This document shows positions 37,573-47,377 of a stretch of 64,000 bases of DNA, one piece after another. A program made the translations under genes and the position numbers. This DNA comes from Prevotella sp. P5-50 (GTDB lineage: Bacteria; Bacteroidota; Bacteroidia; Bacteroidales; Bacteroidaceae). Position 1 is the first letter of the stretch. Every line of letters starts with the position of its first letter. The stretch spans positions 62,001-126,000 of the forward strand of contig NZ_NPJA01000051.1 in NCBI RefSeq assembly GCF_002251295.1, given 5' to 3'. Under the pieces are notes generated by a model that had not been told where the DNA came from, did not search any database, and saw only the letters and a program-made list of their open reading frames with translations.

Positions 37573-37674
37573 AAGCTATGGATATTACCTTTTGAACATC
37601 AATATGTTACACGGACAACAAAACTACGTTAGATAAATCATCAAAACATGGGCTGTGGCGGTCGCAAGAAATCA

Positions 37675-37701
37675 GAAAAGCCCAGCCATCACGGCTGGAC
37701 T
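37675..37701 (-). terminator. Terminator of the riboswitch transcription unit
   Basis: Minus strand AGTCCAGCC-GTGAT-GGCTGGGCT forms a 9-bp stem (one G-U) followed by TTTTCT. It ends a transcript starting near 38009, about 330 nt long. Confidence 0.8.
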
Positions 37702-37851
37702 TTCAACAAACGAAATAAACTTACATCAAAATACTTATACATGTATAACTATGACTAAGAGCAACCACATGGTGGCCCTCTTGTGCTTTTTGGTCTTAAT
37801 CAGTATTGTCGCACGGTCGCCCTTACATCGAGAGCGATGCGCATATTAACA

Positions 37852-38008
37852 TCGAGGCAGGTCTTCTGACTTTGTTCCCACTCCAAACTCCTTCCCGCCA
37901 TAAAGGGCAGTGGATTGTTTTGCTTGGAATGTGCTAAGGGAACTCACAGCTGCGGGACAGTAGGAGATTCTCACTCACATTCCCTTTTAAACGCTGTTAT
38001 GCGTACCT
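37852..38008 (-). promoter_or_regulatory. Cobalamin (adenosylcobalamin-type) riboswitch
   Basis: The minus strand shows the conserved blocks in order: AGGGAATGTGAGTGAGAATC, CTGTCCCGCAGCTGTGA, CCACTG, GGGAAGG, and the B12 box AGTCAGAAGACCTGCC (37871-37856). A promoter sits just upstream. Between its 3' end and the terminator at 37701-37675 I find only very short frames (14 codons from about 37845 and 11 codons from about 37771), so no target gene is recognisable. It may control a micro-peptide or an RNA, or its gene may have been lost. The plus-strand frame at 37655-37849 has no family features. Confidence 0.93.
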
Positions 38009-38016
38009 TGACGTTG

Positions 38017-38047
38017 CAAAGATAGTATAATTCCACGGAACCACCAA
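38017..38047 (-). promoter_or_regulatory. Promoter of the cobalamin riboswitch transcript
   Basis: TATCTTTG (38024-38017) with TTG (38047-38045) 20 bp upstream, minus strand. It shows the riboswitch is not merely the 3' end of the ROK kinase transcript. Confidence 0.7.
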
Positions 38048-38138
38048 ACAAAACAGCAAAAAAATACCACAGTTGCACAATGCTGGCAACTGTGGCAATT
38101 ATGATAATAGTTTGCGTTACTATCTGATGGATGAGGGA

Positions 38139-39119
38139 TTAGATTTCCCAACCGATGGCTGACGCACCAAGAACAGCAGCCGAAGCGCCATCGAGTCCGC
38201 TCACCAAGAACTGGGCCTTACCCTTGAAAATGTTCATCACGTGGTTGTCATATGCTACTTTGATAGGATCCATGATGAGCTTACCGGCTTTCACCAGGCC
38301 ACCAAAGAAGATGAATGCCTCAGGAGAAGAGAATGCTGCGAAGTCGGCACAGGCTTCACCAAGCATCGTACCAGTGAAGTCGAAAATCTCTTTAGCCAGT
38401 TCGTCACCCTTGCCTGCGGCAATGCTTACGTCGAGCGAAGTAATCTTTTCGGCATCCAGCTCGCGGAGCAATGAGGGACGCTCGGTCTTCTCAAGCATCT
38501 CGCGGGCAGTGCGTGCCACACCTGTGGCAGAGCAATAAGCCTCCAAACATCCAGTGCGACCGCAACCGCAAATGCGACCTTGAGCACCACGAACCATAGT
38601 GACGTGACCTAACTCACCGGCAAATCCATCGTGACCGTAGAGCAGCTGTCCATTGACAACCACACCCGAACCAACTCCGGTACCAAGGGTGATGACGATA
38701 AAATTCTTCATGCCGCGTGCCACACCATATACCATTTCACCCAATGCAGCAGCATTGGCATCGTTGGTCAAGCCAACAGGAATGCCGAGTGCATCGCTGA
38801 ACATCTGTGCCAATGGCACAATGCCATCGTGTGCCCATGGCAGATTGGGAGCAAACTCTATGGTTCCTCTATAGAAATTGCCGTTAGGTGCACCAATACC
38901 CATGGCTTTTATTTTCTCAATACCTCCTACTTGGTCAATGATAGGGAGAAGTGCTTCGACAGAAGCCTTAACAAAATCTTCTGCACAAGTATATCCGCCA
39001 GTCTTAATGGCTGTTTGAGTTTTAATGTCACCACGTGAATCTACGATTCCAAAGACAGAATTGGTGCCTCCGAGATCGAGTCCTATGACATATGGTTTGA
39101 TGCCTTGCTGTTCACTCAT
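38139..39119 (-). CDS. ROK-family sugar kinase (glucokinase-type)
   Basis: 326 residues. The ATP site is GLDLGGTNSVFGI (about 14-26), the sugar site includes TNDANAAALGE (about 120), and the ROK zinc cluster is GRICGCGRTGCLEAYCS (about 195). Glucose is the likeliest substrate given GHDGFAGELGHV with its ExGH zinc/sugar motif. ROK members also phosphorylate N-acetyl sugars, so the exact substrate is open. Cytoplasmic; monocistronic by context. Confidence 0.9.
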   Translation of the reverse strand: MSEQQGIKPYVIGLDLGGTNSVFGIVDSRGDIKTQTAIKTGGYTCAEDFVKASVEALLPIIDQVGGIEKIKAMGIGAPNGNFYRGTIEFAPNLPWAHDGIVPLAQMFSDALGIPVGLTNDANAAALGEMVYGVARGMKNFIVITLGTGVGSGVVVNGQLLYGHDGFAGELGHVTMVRGAQGRICGCGRTGCLEAYCSATGVARTAREMLEKTERPSLLRELDAEKITSLDVSIAAGKGDELAKEIFDFTGTMLGEACADFAAFSSPEAFIFFGGLVKAGKLIMDPIKVAYDNHVMNIFKGKAQFLVSGLDGASAAVLGASAIGWEI

Positions 39120-39255
39120 AAGTTTATAAATTGTATTTTAAGTTATTGATTTTCGAATTTCAAGTGGCAAAGTTATGAAAAAAACATCGAATAAACAAAG
39201 TTTTTTCCAAAGAAATGTACGAGATACACACATTCTTTGTATCTTTGCACTTGAT

Positions 39256-39918
39256 ATGCCGTTTCCAATACATATAAATATAGTCGATTTGGTATTCAAG
39301 GGAATGCTAATCGGCATGATTGCCTCAGCTCCTATGGGACCTGTAGGCGTACTCTGTGTGCAACGCACACTGAACAAAGGCCGATGGTATGGATTCATCA
39401 CAGGAGTGGGTGCCGCAGTGAGCGACATCATCTATGCTGCCATCACTGGCTTTGGTATGGCTTTTGTCATGGACATCATCAATAACGACACGAATAAATT
39501 CTATCTGCAGATCATTGGCAGCATCATTCTACTGTCGTTTGGTATCTACACATGGAGATCAGACCCTACCAAAAATATCCATCAATCAGGTAAACAACGC
39601 GGATCGATGACACACAATGCCATCACGGCATTTCTCGTCACTTTCTCCAATCCGTTGATTATATTTCTATTCATGGGTCTCTTCGCACAATTTGCATTTG
39701 TCATTCCAAACAGACCATTTGAGATGATTGTCGGATTTGCAAGCATTGTGGGTGGGGCACTCGTCTGGTGGTATGGACTGACATGGCTGATAGACAAGGT
39801 GCGAGGCATCTTCGACTCCAGTGGCATACGCATCATTAATCAGATCATCGGTGCCATTGTCATCATCTTCTCCGTCATATTCCTCTTCGGAACATGTACC
39901 AACCTTTACCGCTTTTAG
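39256..39918 (+). CDS. LysE-family amino-acid exporter
   Basis: 220 residues, about six membrane helices. FKGMLIGMIASAPMGPVGVLCVQRTLNKG (about 15-43) is the family N-terminal signature, and TFSNPLIIFLF (about 135) the conserved second-half motif. ATG 39256 is preferred because a start at 39304 would cut helix 1. A -7 box TATCTTTG (39240-39247) ends only 8 bp before that ATG, implying an almost leaderless mRNA. Substrate unknown. Confidence 0.85.
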   Translation: MPFPIHINIVDLVFKGMLIGMIASAPMGPVGVLCVQRTLNKGRWYGFITGVGAAVSDIIYAAITGFGMAFVMDIINNDTNKFYLQIIGSIILLSFGIYTWRSDPTKNIHQSGKQRGSMTHNAITAFLVTFSNPLIIFLFMGLFAQFAFVIPNRPFEMIVGFASIVGGALVWWYGLTWLIDKVRGIFDSSGIRIINQIIGAIVIIFSVIFLFGTCTNLYRF

Positions 39919-39933
39919 CACATAAGACAGATT

Positions 39934-40479
39934 ATGCAAATAGCACAACAACTCAGAAAGACTAACATAGCAGAGTATCTGCTATATATGTGGCAGGTGG
40001 AAGACATTATCAGAGCATTCGACTGCTCGCTGAGCCGCATACGACGCGAATACATCGAGCGCTTCGACTATACCGACGAACAGAAAGAAGATGAGGCTGA
40101 CTGGTTTGGAAACCTCATCAGAATGATGAACTCGGAAGGTTGTCGGGAGAAAGGACACTTGCAGATCAACAAGGTGACACTGCAGATGTTGCAGGAGCTA
40201 CATACCCAACTATTGGGTAGTACAAAGTTTCCGTTCTACAGCGCCGAATATTACAAAGTGCTACCCTATATCGTAGAGTTGCGCAACCATGGCGCAAGCA
40301 AAGACGAAAACGAGATAGAGACTTGCTTCAACTCGCTATATGGCGTGATGATGTTGCGGTTGCAGAAAAAAGAGATAACACCCAACACACAGCATGCCAT
40401 ACAAGAGATTAGCACACTTATCGGTATGCTCAACGACTATTATCTCAAAGACAAAGAAGAACCACTGCAATTTGAATAG
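39934..40479 (+). CDS. DUF4924-family protein
   Basis: 181 residues, all-helical, no signal peptide. MQIAQQLRKTNIAEYLLYMWQVEDIIRA and the FPFYSAEYYKVLPYIVELR stretch are typical of this Bacteroidota-specific family of unknown function. It begins 15 nt after the LysE gene and ends 4 nt before rfbD, so it belongs to the 39.3-43.5 kb operon with rfbD and prfC. Confidence 0.85.
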   Translation: MQIAQQLRKTNIAEYLLYMWQVEDIIRAFDCSLSRIRREYIERFDYTDEQKEDEADWFGNLIRMMNSEGCREKGHLQINKVTLQMLQELHTQLLGSTKFPFYSAEYYKVLPYIVELRNHGASKDENEIETCFNSLYGVMMLRLQKKEITPNTQHAIQEISTLIGMLNDYYLKDKEEPLQFE

Positions 40480-40483
40480 GAAG

Positions 40484-41332
40484 ATGAACATCCTTGTAAC
40501 AGGTTGCCACGGACAGTTGGGCAACGAGATACAACTGCTGGAGAATAACTATCCACAGCACACCTATTATAATACAGACCGCGACGAACTCGACATCACC
40601 GATAGCGATGCCATTGCTCACTTTGTGGATGAACACCACATAGACGGCATCATCAACTGCGCGGCATATACTGCCGTTGACAAGGCAGAAACGGATGAAC
40701 AACTCTGCACAACACTCAATGCCACTGCTCCTGCATATCTGGCACAGACTATAGAGAAACGCAACGGATGGATGGTTCAGATATCCACAGACTACGTGTT
40801 TGACGGCACAAACCATACACCATACGTTGAAACCGACACGACCAAGCCCAACAGTGTCTATGGCAGAACAAAACTGGAAGGAGAAATCAACGTGCAGAAA
40901 TACTGCAAGCGCACCATGATAGTGCGCACAGCATGGCTCTATTCCATCTTTGGAAACAATTTCGTCAAGACGATGATCAGATTGGGAAAGGAGCGAGACA
41001 GCATTGGGGTGGTGTTCGACCAAATAGGCACACCCACCTATGCACACGATTTGGCTAACGCCATTATGACTGCTATAGGACAGGGCATCAAGCCTGGCAT
41101 CTACCATTTCTCCAATGAAGGAGTCATCTCATGGTATGATTTCACCAAGGCTATCCATCGGTTGGCTGGCATCAATACCTGCCGGGTAAGACCGCTCCAC
41201 ACAGCAGAATATCCTTCTGCTGCGCCACGTCCACACTACAGCGTGCTCGACAAGACAAAGATTAAAACCACATACAACATAGATATTCCCTATTGGGAAG
41301 ACAGTTTGAAACAGTGTATCGATAAGTTATGA
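40484..41332 (+). CDS. rfbD: dTDP-4-dehydrorhamnose reductase
   Basis: 282 residues from ATG 40484. An extended SDR that reduces dTDP-4-keto-L-rhamnose with NAD(P)H, the last step to dTDP-L-rhamnose. The nucleotide motif is [12 protein letters not shown] (5-16), then [11 protein letters not shown] (about 64), STDYVFDG (about 103), and catalytic YGRTKLEGE (about 126). rfbA lies 12 kb away at 52.3 kb and rfbB/rfbC are not in the window. Its stop overlaps the prfC start (ATGA). Confidence 0.95.
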   Translation: MNILVTGCHGQLGNEIQLLENNYPQHTYYNTDRDELDITDSDAIAHFVDEHHIDGIINCAAYTAVDKAETDEQLCTTLNATAPAYLAQTIEKRNGWMVQISTDYVFDGTNHTPYVETDTTKPNSVYGRTKLEGEINVQKYCKRTMIVRTAWLYSIFGNNFVKTMIRLGKERDSIGVVFDQIGTPTYAHDLANAIMTAIGQGIKPGIYHFSNEGVISWYDFTKAIHRLAGINTCRVRPLHTAEYPSAAPRPHYSVLDKTKIKTTYNIDIPYWEDSLKQCIDKL

Positions 41333-42915
41333 ATCAAGAAATAGAAAGAAGAAGAACATTTGCCATCATCTCCCACCCTGATGCCGGTAAGACAACGCTG
41401 ACGGAGAAATTCCTCTTGTTTGGTGGACAGATACAGGTGGCTGGTGCTGTAAAGAGCAACAAAATCAAGAAGACAGCCACTTCCGACTGGATGGATATCG
41501 AGAAACAACGCGGTATCTCGGTATCTACATCAGTTATGGAATTTGACTACACACCTGCAGGTGGCGACATTGAATACAAAGTGAACATCCTCGACACACC
41601 GGGTCACCAGGATTTTGCAGAAGATACCTATCGTACACTTACAGCTGTGGATTCTGCCATCATCGTAGTGGATAGCGCTAAAGGTGTAGAGGCACAGACT
41701 CGCAAACTGATGAACGTATGTCGCATGCGCAATACGCCTGTTATCATCTTCATCAATAAGATGGACCGAGAAGGACGCGACCCATTCGATCTGCTCGATG
41801 AACTCGAACAGGAACTGGGCATCAAAGTGCGTCCACTGTCATGGCCCATCAACCAAGGTGCAAAGTTCAAGGGTGTTTATAATATCTACGAACAGAAGCT
41901 CGACCTCTTTACTCCCGACAAACAGCGAGTAACAGAAAAGGTAGAAATAGACATCAACAGCAAAGAACTCGACGAGAAAGTCGGTGAACGCGATGCTGAC
42001 AAACTGCGTGAAGACCTTGAACTCGTAGATGGTGTATATCCTGAATTTGACGTAGAGACCTATCGCTCTGCCGAAGTAGCACCTGTATTCTTCGGTTCGG
42101 CACTCAACAATTTCGGTGTACAGGAACTGCTCAACTGCTTTGTAGAAATAGCTCCGAGTCCTCGTGAGACTAAAGCAGAAGAGCGCATGGTAAAGCCCGA
42201 CGAACCTAAATTCACGGGATTTATCTTCAAAATCACTGCCAATATCGACCCCAACCACCGTTCGTGTATCGCTTTCTGCAAAGTATGTTCGGGTAAATTC
42301 CAGCGCAACCAGCCTTATTTGCACGTCAGACAGGGCAAGACGCTGCGTTTCTCAAGTCCCACACAGTTTATGGCACAGCGCAAGAGTACTATCGACGAAG
42401 CATGGCCCGGAGACATTGTCGGTCTGCCAGACAATGGTATCTTCAAAATCGGAGACACGCTGACCGAAGGTGAAAAGCTCCACTTCCGCGGACTGCCATC
42501 ATTCTCGCCCGAACTCTTCAAATACATTGAGAACGACGATCCAATGAAGTCAAAACAATTGCAGAAGGGTATCGACCAGTTGATGGACGAAGGTGTGGCA
42601 CAGTTGTTTGTCAACCAGTTTAACGGCAGAAAGATTATCGGTACGGTAGGACAACTGCAGTTTGAGGTCATCCAGTACCGTTTGGAAAACGAGTACAACG
42701 CAAAATGCCGATGGGAACCCGTACATCTCTACAAGGCTTGTTGGATAGAAAGCGACAATGCCGCAGAGCTCGACAACTTCAAAAAGCGCAAGTATCAGTA
42801 TATGGCAAAAGATAAGGACGGACGCGATGTGTTTCTCGCTGACTCAAGCTATGTATTGTCTATGGCACAACAGGACTTTGAGAACATCAAGTTCCATTTC
42901 ACTTCAGAATTCTAA
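41329..42915 (+). CDS. prfC: Peptide chain release factor 3 (RF3 GTPase)
   Basis: 528 residues. G1 motif [14 protein letters not shown] (about 16-29), G2 region [10 protein letters not shown]3 DTPGHQDF (about 88), G4 NKMDRE (about 142). RF3 recycles RF1/RF2 from ribosomes after termination. It overlaps rfbD by 4 nt, so translation is probably coupled. An unusual pairing of functions, but common for Bacteroidota operons. Confidence 0.97.
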   Translation: MNQEIERRRTFAIISHPDAGKTTLTEKFLLFGGQIQVAGAVKSNKIKKTATSDWMDIEKQRGISVSTSVMEFDYTPAGGDIEYKVNILDTPGHQDFAEDTYRTLTAVDSAIIVVDSAKGVEAQTRKLMNVCRMRNTPVIIFINKMDREGRDPFDLLDELEQELGIKVRPLSWPINQGAKFKGVYNIYEQKLDLFTPDKQRVTEKVEIDINSKELDEKVGERDADKLREDLELVDGVYPEFDVETYRSAEVAPVFFGSALNNFGVQELLNCFVEIAPSPRETKAEERMVKPDEPKFTGFIFKITANIDPNHRSCIAFCKVCSGKFQRNQPYLHVRQGKTLRFSSPTQFMAQRKSTIDEAWPGDIVGLPDNGIFKIGDTLTEGEKLHFRGLPSFSPELFKYIENDDPMKSKQLQKGIDQLMDEGVAQLFVNQFNGRKIIGTVGQLQFEVIQYRLENEYNAKCRWEPVHLYKACWIESDNAAELDNFKKRKYQYMAKDKDGRDVFLADSSYVLSMAQQDFENIKFHFTSEF

Positions 42916-42929
42916 AAACATACCAACAA

Positions 42930-43499
42930 ATGACCAGAGAAGAAGATATTCGTAAGGCTGTGGAAGTGCTCCGCAAGGGAGGCGTTATACTCTACCCCAC
43001 CGATACCGTATGGGGAATAGGTTGCGATGCTACCAACAGCGAAGCGGTGAAACGTGTTTATGACATCAAACAACGTGATGATTCGAAGGCACTCATCTGC
43101 CTCGTGGATAGCGATGCACGCCTGCAACGATACATCCGCAAAGTGCCCGATGTGGCATGGCAGTTGCTCGACTGCTGCGACAAACCTACTACCGTTATTC
43201 TCGACGGTGCGGTCAATTTAGCAGAAAACCTTATTGCCGAAGATGGTTCCGTCGGCATACGCATCACTCAGGAGCCTTTCTCCAAGGAGCTATGCTTCCG
43301 ATTCCAGAAAGCGCTGGTATCTACATCGGCAAACATCAGCGGTGAACCTGCTGCACAAAACTACCCCGACATCGATCCGAAGATTATCGAAGCCGTAGAT
43401 TATGTATGCTGGAGCCGCCGACAGGAGCATAAGCCTCACAAGCCATCGAGCATCATTAAACTGACAGAAGACGGTCAAGTGACCATCATCCGCAAATAG
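42930..43499 (+). CDS. Sua5/YciO/YrdC-family L-threonylcarbamoyladenylate synthase
   Basis: 189 residues, YrdC domain only. GGVILYPTDTVWGIGCDATN (about 14-33) and the KPHKPSSIIKL end (about 170) are family hallmarks; SVGIRITQEPF lies near 108. The enzyme makes TC-AMP for the t6A37 tRNA modification, upstream of TcdA, which is encoded at 8.1 kb. YciO-type homologues of uncertain role look similar. Confidence 0.9.
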   Translation: MTREEDIRKAVEVLRKGGVILYPTDTVWGIGCDATNSEAVKRVYDIKQRDDSKALICLVDSDARLQRYIRKVPDVAWQLLDCCDKPTTVILDGAVNLAENLIAEDGSVGIRITQEPFSKELCFRFQKALVSTSANISGEPAAQNYPDIDPKIIEAVDYVCWSRRQEHKPHKPSSIIKLTEDGQVTIIRK

Positions 43500-43538
43500 C
43501 AACCCCCTCAACCAACAGACCGAAACAAGAGAACAGAT

Positions 43539-45344
43539 ATGAGTCAACATGAAATAGCGACACGCACAGACTGGAGACACCGCATTCACGAATGGCGGGT
43601 AACACACATTAGCGACAGAATGTTTCTACTCGTTCTGGCGTTCTTTGTGGGCCTGTTGTCTGCTGTAGCCGCTTTCATCCTGCACAGTATGATTGACCTG
43701 ATAGGCTCACTGCTGACGGGTAAGTTTACTGCAACAAGTTACAACTGGCTCTATCTGGTATATCCTGTCATCGGCATCTACCTTACCTCGCTTTTTGTGA
43801 GACATGTCGTCAAAGACAATATATCTCACGGTATCACGCGAATACTATATGCCATCTCGTCAAACAAGTCGCGACTGAAAGCCCACAACACATGGTCATC
43901 GGTCATTGCATCAGCCATCACCATCGGTTTTGGTGGTTCGGTGGGAGCTGAGGCGCCTATCGTTTTGACGGGATCGGCCATCGGGTCAAGGCTCGGGCAA
44001 CTGTTTCGACTCGACAACAAAACGCTGATGACGCTCGTAGGATGCGGTGCTGCTGGTGCCATTGCCGGAATCTTTAAGGCGCCGATTGCAGGATTGGTAT
44101 TCACGCTGGAAGTATTGATGATCGATTTGACCATGGCTTCGCTGTTGCCTGTATTGGTATCGTGTGTGACAGCAACCTGCTTCACCTATATTTTCAGCGG
44201 TGCCTCAACACTATTCACCTTCCATCTCGACAACGACTGGACGGTGGAACGTGTACCGGCATCTATTCTATTAGGAATCACCTGCGGTCTCGTCAGCCTC
44301 TATTTCATACGGTCTATGAATGCCTGCGAGGATGTTTATGCTCGATTTAAAAACAAGCCATACGTCAAACTCCTTATCGGTGGCGTTGTTCTGAGCACGC
44401 TGATCTTCCTCTTTCCTTCACTCTATGGCGAAGGATACCATGCCATCAACCTGTTGCTCAACGGTAAATCGGAGACAGACTGGAACCAGATTCTCGACGG
44501 TTCACTATTCTACGGACATCCGGAATATCTGATGATATATCTATCGCTGGTGCTCTTCACCAAGGTGTTCGCCACATCGGCAACCAATGGAGGCGGCGGT
44601 TGTGGTGGTACTTTCGCACCCAGTTTGTTCATAGGATGCTTCACCGGATTCGTCTTCTCACGCTTGTGGAACATGAATCAAGTGGGAATATATGTGCCAG
44701 AAAAGAACTTTGCACTATTGGGCATGGCTGGAGTCATGTCGGGAGTGATGCATGCACCGCTGACAGGAACATTCCTCATCGCCGAGATTACCAGTGGATA
44801 CAACCTATTCATGCCGTTGATGATTGTTTCGGTATCGGCATATCTCACCATCATCATCTTTGAACCGCATAGTATATATGGTATGCGACTCGCCCGACAA
44901 GGTAAGTTGCTCACCCACCACACCGACCATTCTGTGCTCACACTGATGAATATGGAAACCGTAATAGACCGCGACTACCAATCGGTGGATGCTGATATGG
45001 AACTCGGACAAATGGTACATAAGATCAGTCGCTCTAAACAAAGTGTGCTTCCTGTTACTGACGCTGCAGGACATCTGTTAGGGGAAATAGATATTATACG
45101 CATTCGCCACGTGATGTTCCGCACCGAACTATATCACCATTTCCATGCCAGTCAACTCATGACTAAACCGGCTGCAGTACTCACCGATGGCATGCCGATG
45201 ACTGATGTAATGAAGGCTTTTGAACGAACACAGGCTGACTGGCTGCCTGTACTTGACGCTGACCGCTGTCTGCGTGGCTATATCTCACAGAAACGCATAT
45301 ACGGTATGTATCGTAAGATGGTGCGCGACTTCAGTCAGGAATAG
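43539..45344 (+). CDS. ClC-type chloride channel/antiporter with CBS domains
   Basis: 601 residues. Membrane part 1 to about 445. The ClC filter motifs are GFGGSVGAEAPIVLTGSAIGS (about 129; its Glu is at the gating-glutamate position) and GGGGCGGTFAPSLFIG (about 351). Two CBS domains follow (about 470-595; ending VLDADRCLRGYISQKRI). Either Cl-/H+ exchange or a channel is possible; the retained gating Glu favours exchange. Inner membrane. Confidence 0.93.
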   Translation: MSQHEIATRTDWRHRIHEWRVTHISDRMFLLVLAFFVGLLSAVAAFILHSMIDLIGSLLTGKFTATSYNWLYLVYPVIGIYLTSLFVRHVVKDNISHGITRILYAISSNKSRLKAHNTWSSVIASAITIGFGGSVGAEAPIVLTGSAIGSRLGQLFRLDNKTLMTLVGCGAAGAIAGIFKAPIAGLVFTLEVLMIDLTMASLLPVLVSCVTATCFTYIFSGASTLFTFHLDNDWTVERVPASILLGITCGLVSLYFIRSMNACEDVYARFKNKPYVKLLIGGVVLSTLIFLFPSLYGEGYHAINLLLNGKSETDWNQILDGSLFYGHPEYLMIYLSLVLFTKVFATSATNGGGGCGGTFAPSLFIGCFTGFVFSRLWNMNQVGIYVPEKNFALLGMAGVMSGVMHAPLTGTFLIAEITSGYNLFMPLMIVSVSAYLTIIIFEPHSIYGMRLARQGKLLTHHTDHSVLTLMNMETVIDRDYQSVDADMELGQMVHKISRSKQSVLPVTDAAGHLLGEIDIIRIRHVMFRTELYHHFHASQLMTKPAAVLTDGMPMTDVMKAFERTQADWLPVLDADRCLRGYISQKRIYGMYRKMVRDFSQE

Positions 45345-45381
45345 CATCTATTTATATTAATAATGTGTAGCAATCATATTA

Positions 45382-46359
45382 ATGATGAAGAAAGAAGACC
45401 TTAGAATAGTATTTATGGGAACACCGGAGTTTGCCGTAGAGACACTGCAAGCACTGGTAGAACACGACTATAATGTAGTGGCTGTAGTCACCAAACCCGA
45501 TAAACCCGTAGGAAGACACGGTTCGGTACTCCAAGCACCTGCCGTCAAAAAATATGCTTTGGAACATGGATTACCGGTGTTACAACCTGAGAAGATGAAA
45601 GACGAGAACTTCGTGGAACAGTTGAAGAGCTACAATGCCAACCTTCAGGTGGTAGTGGCTTTCCGCATGTTACCCGAAGTGGTATGGGCAATGCCCGAAT
45701 ATGGCACATTCAATGTACACGCTGCCCTACTGCCACAATACCGTGGTGCGGCGCCCATCAACTGGGCCATCATCAATGGTGAAACACAAACTGGCGTGAC
45801 AACATTCTTCCTCGACCACGATATTGATACTGGTCGTATCATCATGAGCAAGCCTTTCGACATTCCAGACGATGCCGATGTGGAATATGTTTATGACGGA
45901 CTGATGCACCTCGGCGCACAACTCTGTCTCGAAACGCTCGAACAAATTGTGGCTACCAATGGGCATCCTGCGACCGTGGCACAAAGCGAAAAGATAGAAG
46001 ACAAGGACCTCAAAGACGCTCCGAAACTGTTCAAAGAAAACTGCGAAATCAATTGGAACCAGAAAGCAAAACAGGTGTATGACTTCGTGCGCGGCCTCTG
46101 TCCCATACCAGGAGCTTGGACCAATCTGATAACACCAGATGGTAAAGAGACACTGTTGAAAGTCTATCGCACAAGCAAAACCGGTCAATCCACCACCGCT
46201 GCACCAGGCACAATCTGCATAGAAGGTAAGCGCTTGCTGGTGGCCACTATTGATGAATGGCTCTGTTTCGAGGAACTTCAACTGGCAGGAAAGAAGCGCA
46301 TGATGGCACGCGACTTCATGAATGGCATGAAGGAACTGGATCAGTGTCACGTGGGATAA
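45382..46359 (+). CDS. fmt: Methionyl-tRNA formyltransferase
   Basis: 325 residues (324 if the second ATG at 45385 is used). Formylates Met-tRNAi with 10-formyl-THF. Motifs: RIVFMGTPEFAVETL (about 8-22), NVHAALLPQYRGAAPINWAI (about 111-130) with the catalytic Asn/His, and FFLDHDIDTG (about 140). A C-terminal OB-fold follows. Close to the ClC gene (37-nt gap). Confidence 0.97.
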   Translation: MMKKEDLRIVFMGTPEFAVETLQALVEHDYNVVAVVTKPDKPVGRHGSVLQAPAVKKYALEHGLPVLQPEKMKDENFVEQLKSYNANLQVVVAFRMLPEVVWAMPEYGTFNVHAALLPQYRGAAPINWAIINGETQTGVTTFFLDHDIDTGRIIMSKPFDIPDDADVEYVYDGLMHLGAQLCLETLEQIVATNGHPATVAQSEKIEDKDLKDAPKLFKENCEINWNQKAKQVYDFVRGLCPIPGAWTNLITPDGKETLLKVYRTSKTGQSTTAAPGTICIEGKRLLVATIDEWLCFEELQLAGKKRMMARDFMNGMKELDQCHVG

Positions 46360-46438
46360 GTAAAAAAATCACTTTAAAAATATACTAAAACGGCAAAGAC
46401 CTCGTTTATTCTTATAGAAAACTATAAGGAAAAAGCCG

Positions 46439-46570
46439 ATGTCAAGCGCCAATAAGCACGAAACGGACAAACCCAACGAAACAACCATCCTGCTCATTAA
46501 ACAGGTGGCTCGTACCTACAAGACCATTGTTGAAAGCGATGGGACTGTCAAGGTAGTGGGGATGAACTGA
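46439..46570 (+). CDS. Possible 43-residue small protein
   Basis: ATG 46439 to TGA 46570. The peptide is charged at the N-terminus (MSSANKHETDKPNE) and then has TTILLIKQVARTYKTIVESDG. It sits in the 240-bp gap between fmt and rpe, in the same direction, ending 29 nt before rpe. Codon choice looks like that of neighbours, and an upstream AGGAAAAAG may help initiation. No family recognised; it could be chance. Confidence 0.35.
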   Translation: MSSANKHETDKPNETTILLIKQVARTYKTIVESDGTVKVVGMN

Positions 46571-46599
46571 ACTTGAAACTTAAATCAACAACTGACAAG

Positions 46600-47247
46600 A
46601 TGACTAAAGTATCTCCATCATTACTGGCGGCCGACTTTCTGCACCTCGACCGCGATATTGAAATGATCAACAGAAGTGAAGCAGACTGGCTTCATCTCGA
46701 TGTTATGGACGGGGTTTTTGTACCCAATATCTCCTTCGGCTTTCCTGTACTCGAAGCTGTTGCATCAAAGTGCACCAAACCATTGGATGTGCATTACATG
46801 ATTGTAAATCCAGAACAGTATATCAAGCAAACCGCTAAACTTGGCGCTATGATGATGAATGTTCACGTAGAAGCCTGTCGCCACTTACACCGCACAGTAC
46901 AGGAAATACACGATGCTGGCATGAAAGCCGGTGTCACACTCAATCCCGCCACACCTGTTTCCGTATTGGAAGACATTGCAGCAGATGTGGATATGGTATT
47001 GCTGATGAGCGTCAATCCTGGATTTGGCGGACAAAAATTCATTGAAAACACCATCGGCAAGGTGCAGCGCTTGCGCCAATTACTCGACCAAACTGGCAGT
47101 AAAGCACTAATCGAAGTGGATGGTGGAGTACAGGGCGAGACTGCGCCACGCTTGGTTAAAGCCGGTGTGGATGTTCTTGTCAGCGGTAGTTACGTATTCA
47201 AAAGCAAGCAACCAGAACAGACTATCCACGAATTGCGCAATCTCTAA
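46600..47247 (+). CDS. rpe: Ribulose-phosphate 3-epimerase
   Basis: 215 residues from ATG 46600 (the frame is open a little further upstream but with no ATG). TIM-barrel enzyme of the pentose phosphate pathway interconverting ribulose-5-P and xylulose-5-P. VSPSLLAADF (4-13), HLDVMDGVFVPNIS (about 32), DVHYMIVNPE (about 62), MSVNPGFGGQKF (about 135) and EVDGGV (about 172) hold the metal and catalytic residues. Confidence 0.97.
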   Translation: MTKVSPSLLAADFLHLDRDIEMINRSEADWLHLDVMDGVFVPNISFGFPVLEAVASKCTKPLDVHYMIVNPEQYIKQTAKLGAMMMNVHVEACRHLHRTVQEIHDAGMKAGVTLNPATPVSVLEDIAADVDMVLLMSVNPGFGGQKFIENTIGKVQRLRQLLDQTGSKALIEVDGGVQGETAPRLVKAGVDVLVSGSYVFKSKQPEQTIHELRNL

Positions 47248-47304
47248 ACAACCAATAGCAGTTCAACAACAGCAGATGATCTAAATCATCCTGCACATAC
47301 GACA

Positions 47305-47349
47305 ACTCCTTTACACCAAGATGAAACATCAGTATTGGTGCAAAGGAGT
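47305..47349. terminator. Hairpin terminator between convergent rpe and sigma factor genes
   Basis: ACTCCTTTACACCAA (47305-47319) pairs with TTGGTGCAAAGGAGT (47335-47349), one mismatch, 15-nt loop. It lies between the two stops and could serve both strands; the T-runs are weak. Confidence 0.65.
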
Positions 47350-47377
47350 TTCATACCTCACATCATACTATCAGATA

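Noticed and set aside
37655-37849. 64-codon plus-strand frame antisense to the riboswitch unit
   Set aside because: It overlaps the terminator and the downstream part of the riboswitch transcript, has no promoter, and only one short hydrophobic stretch.
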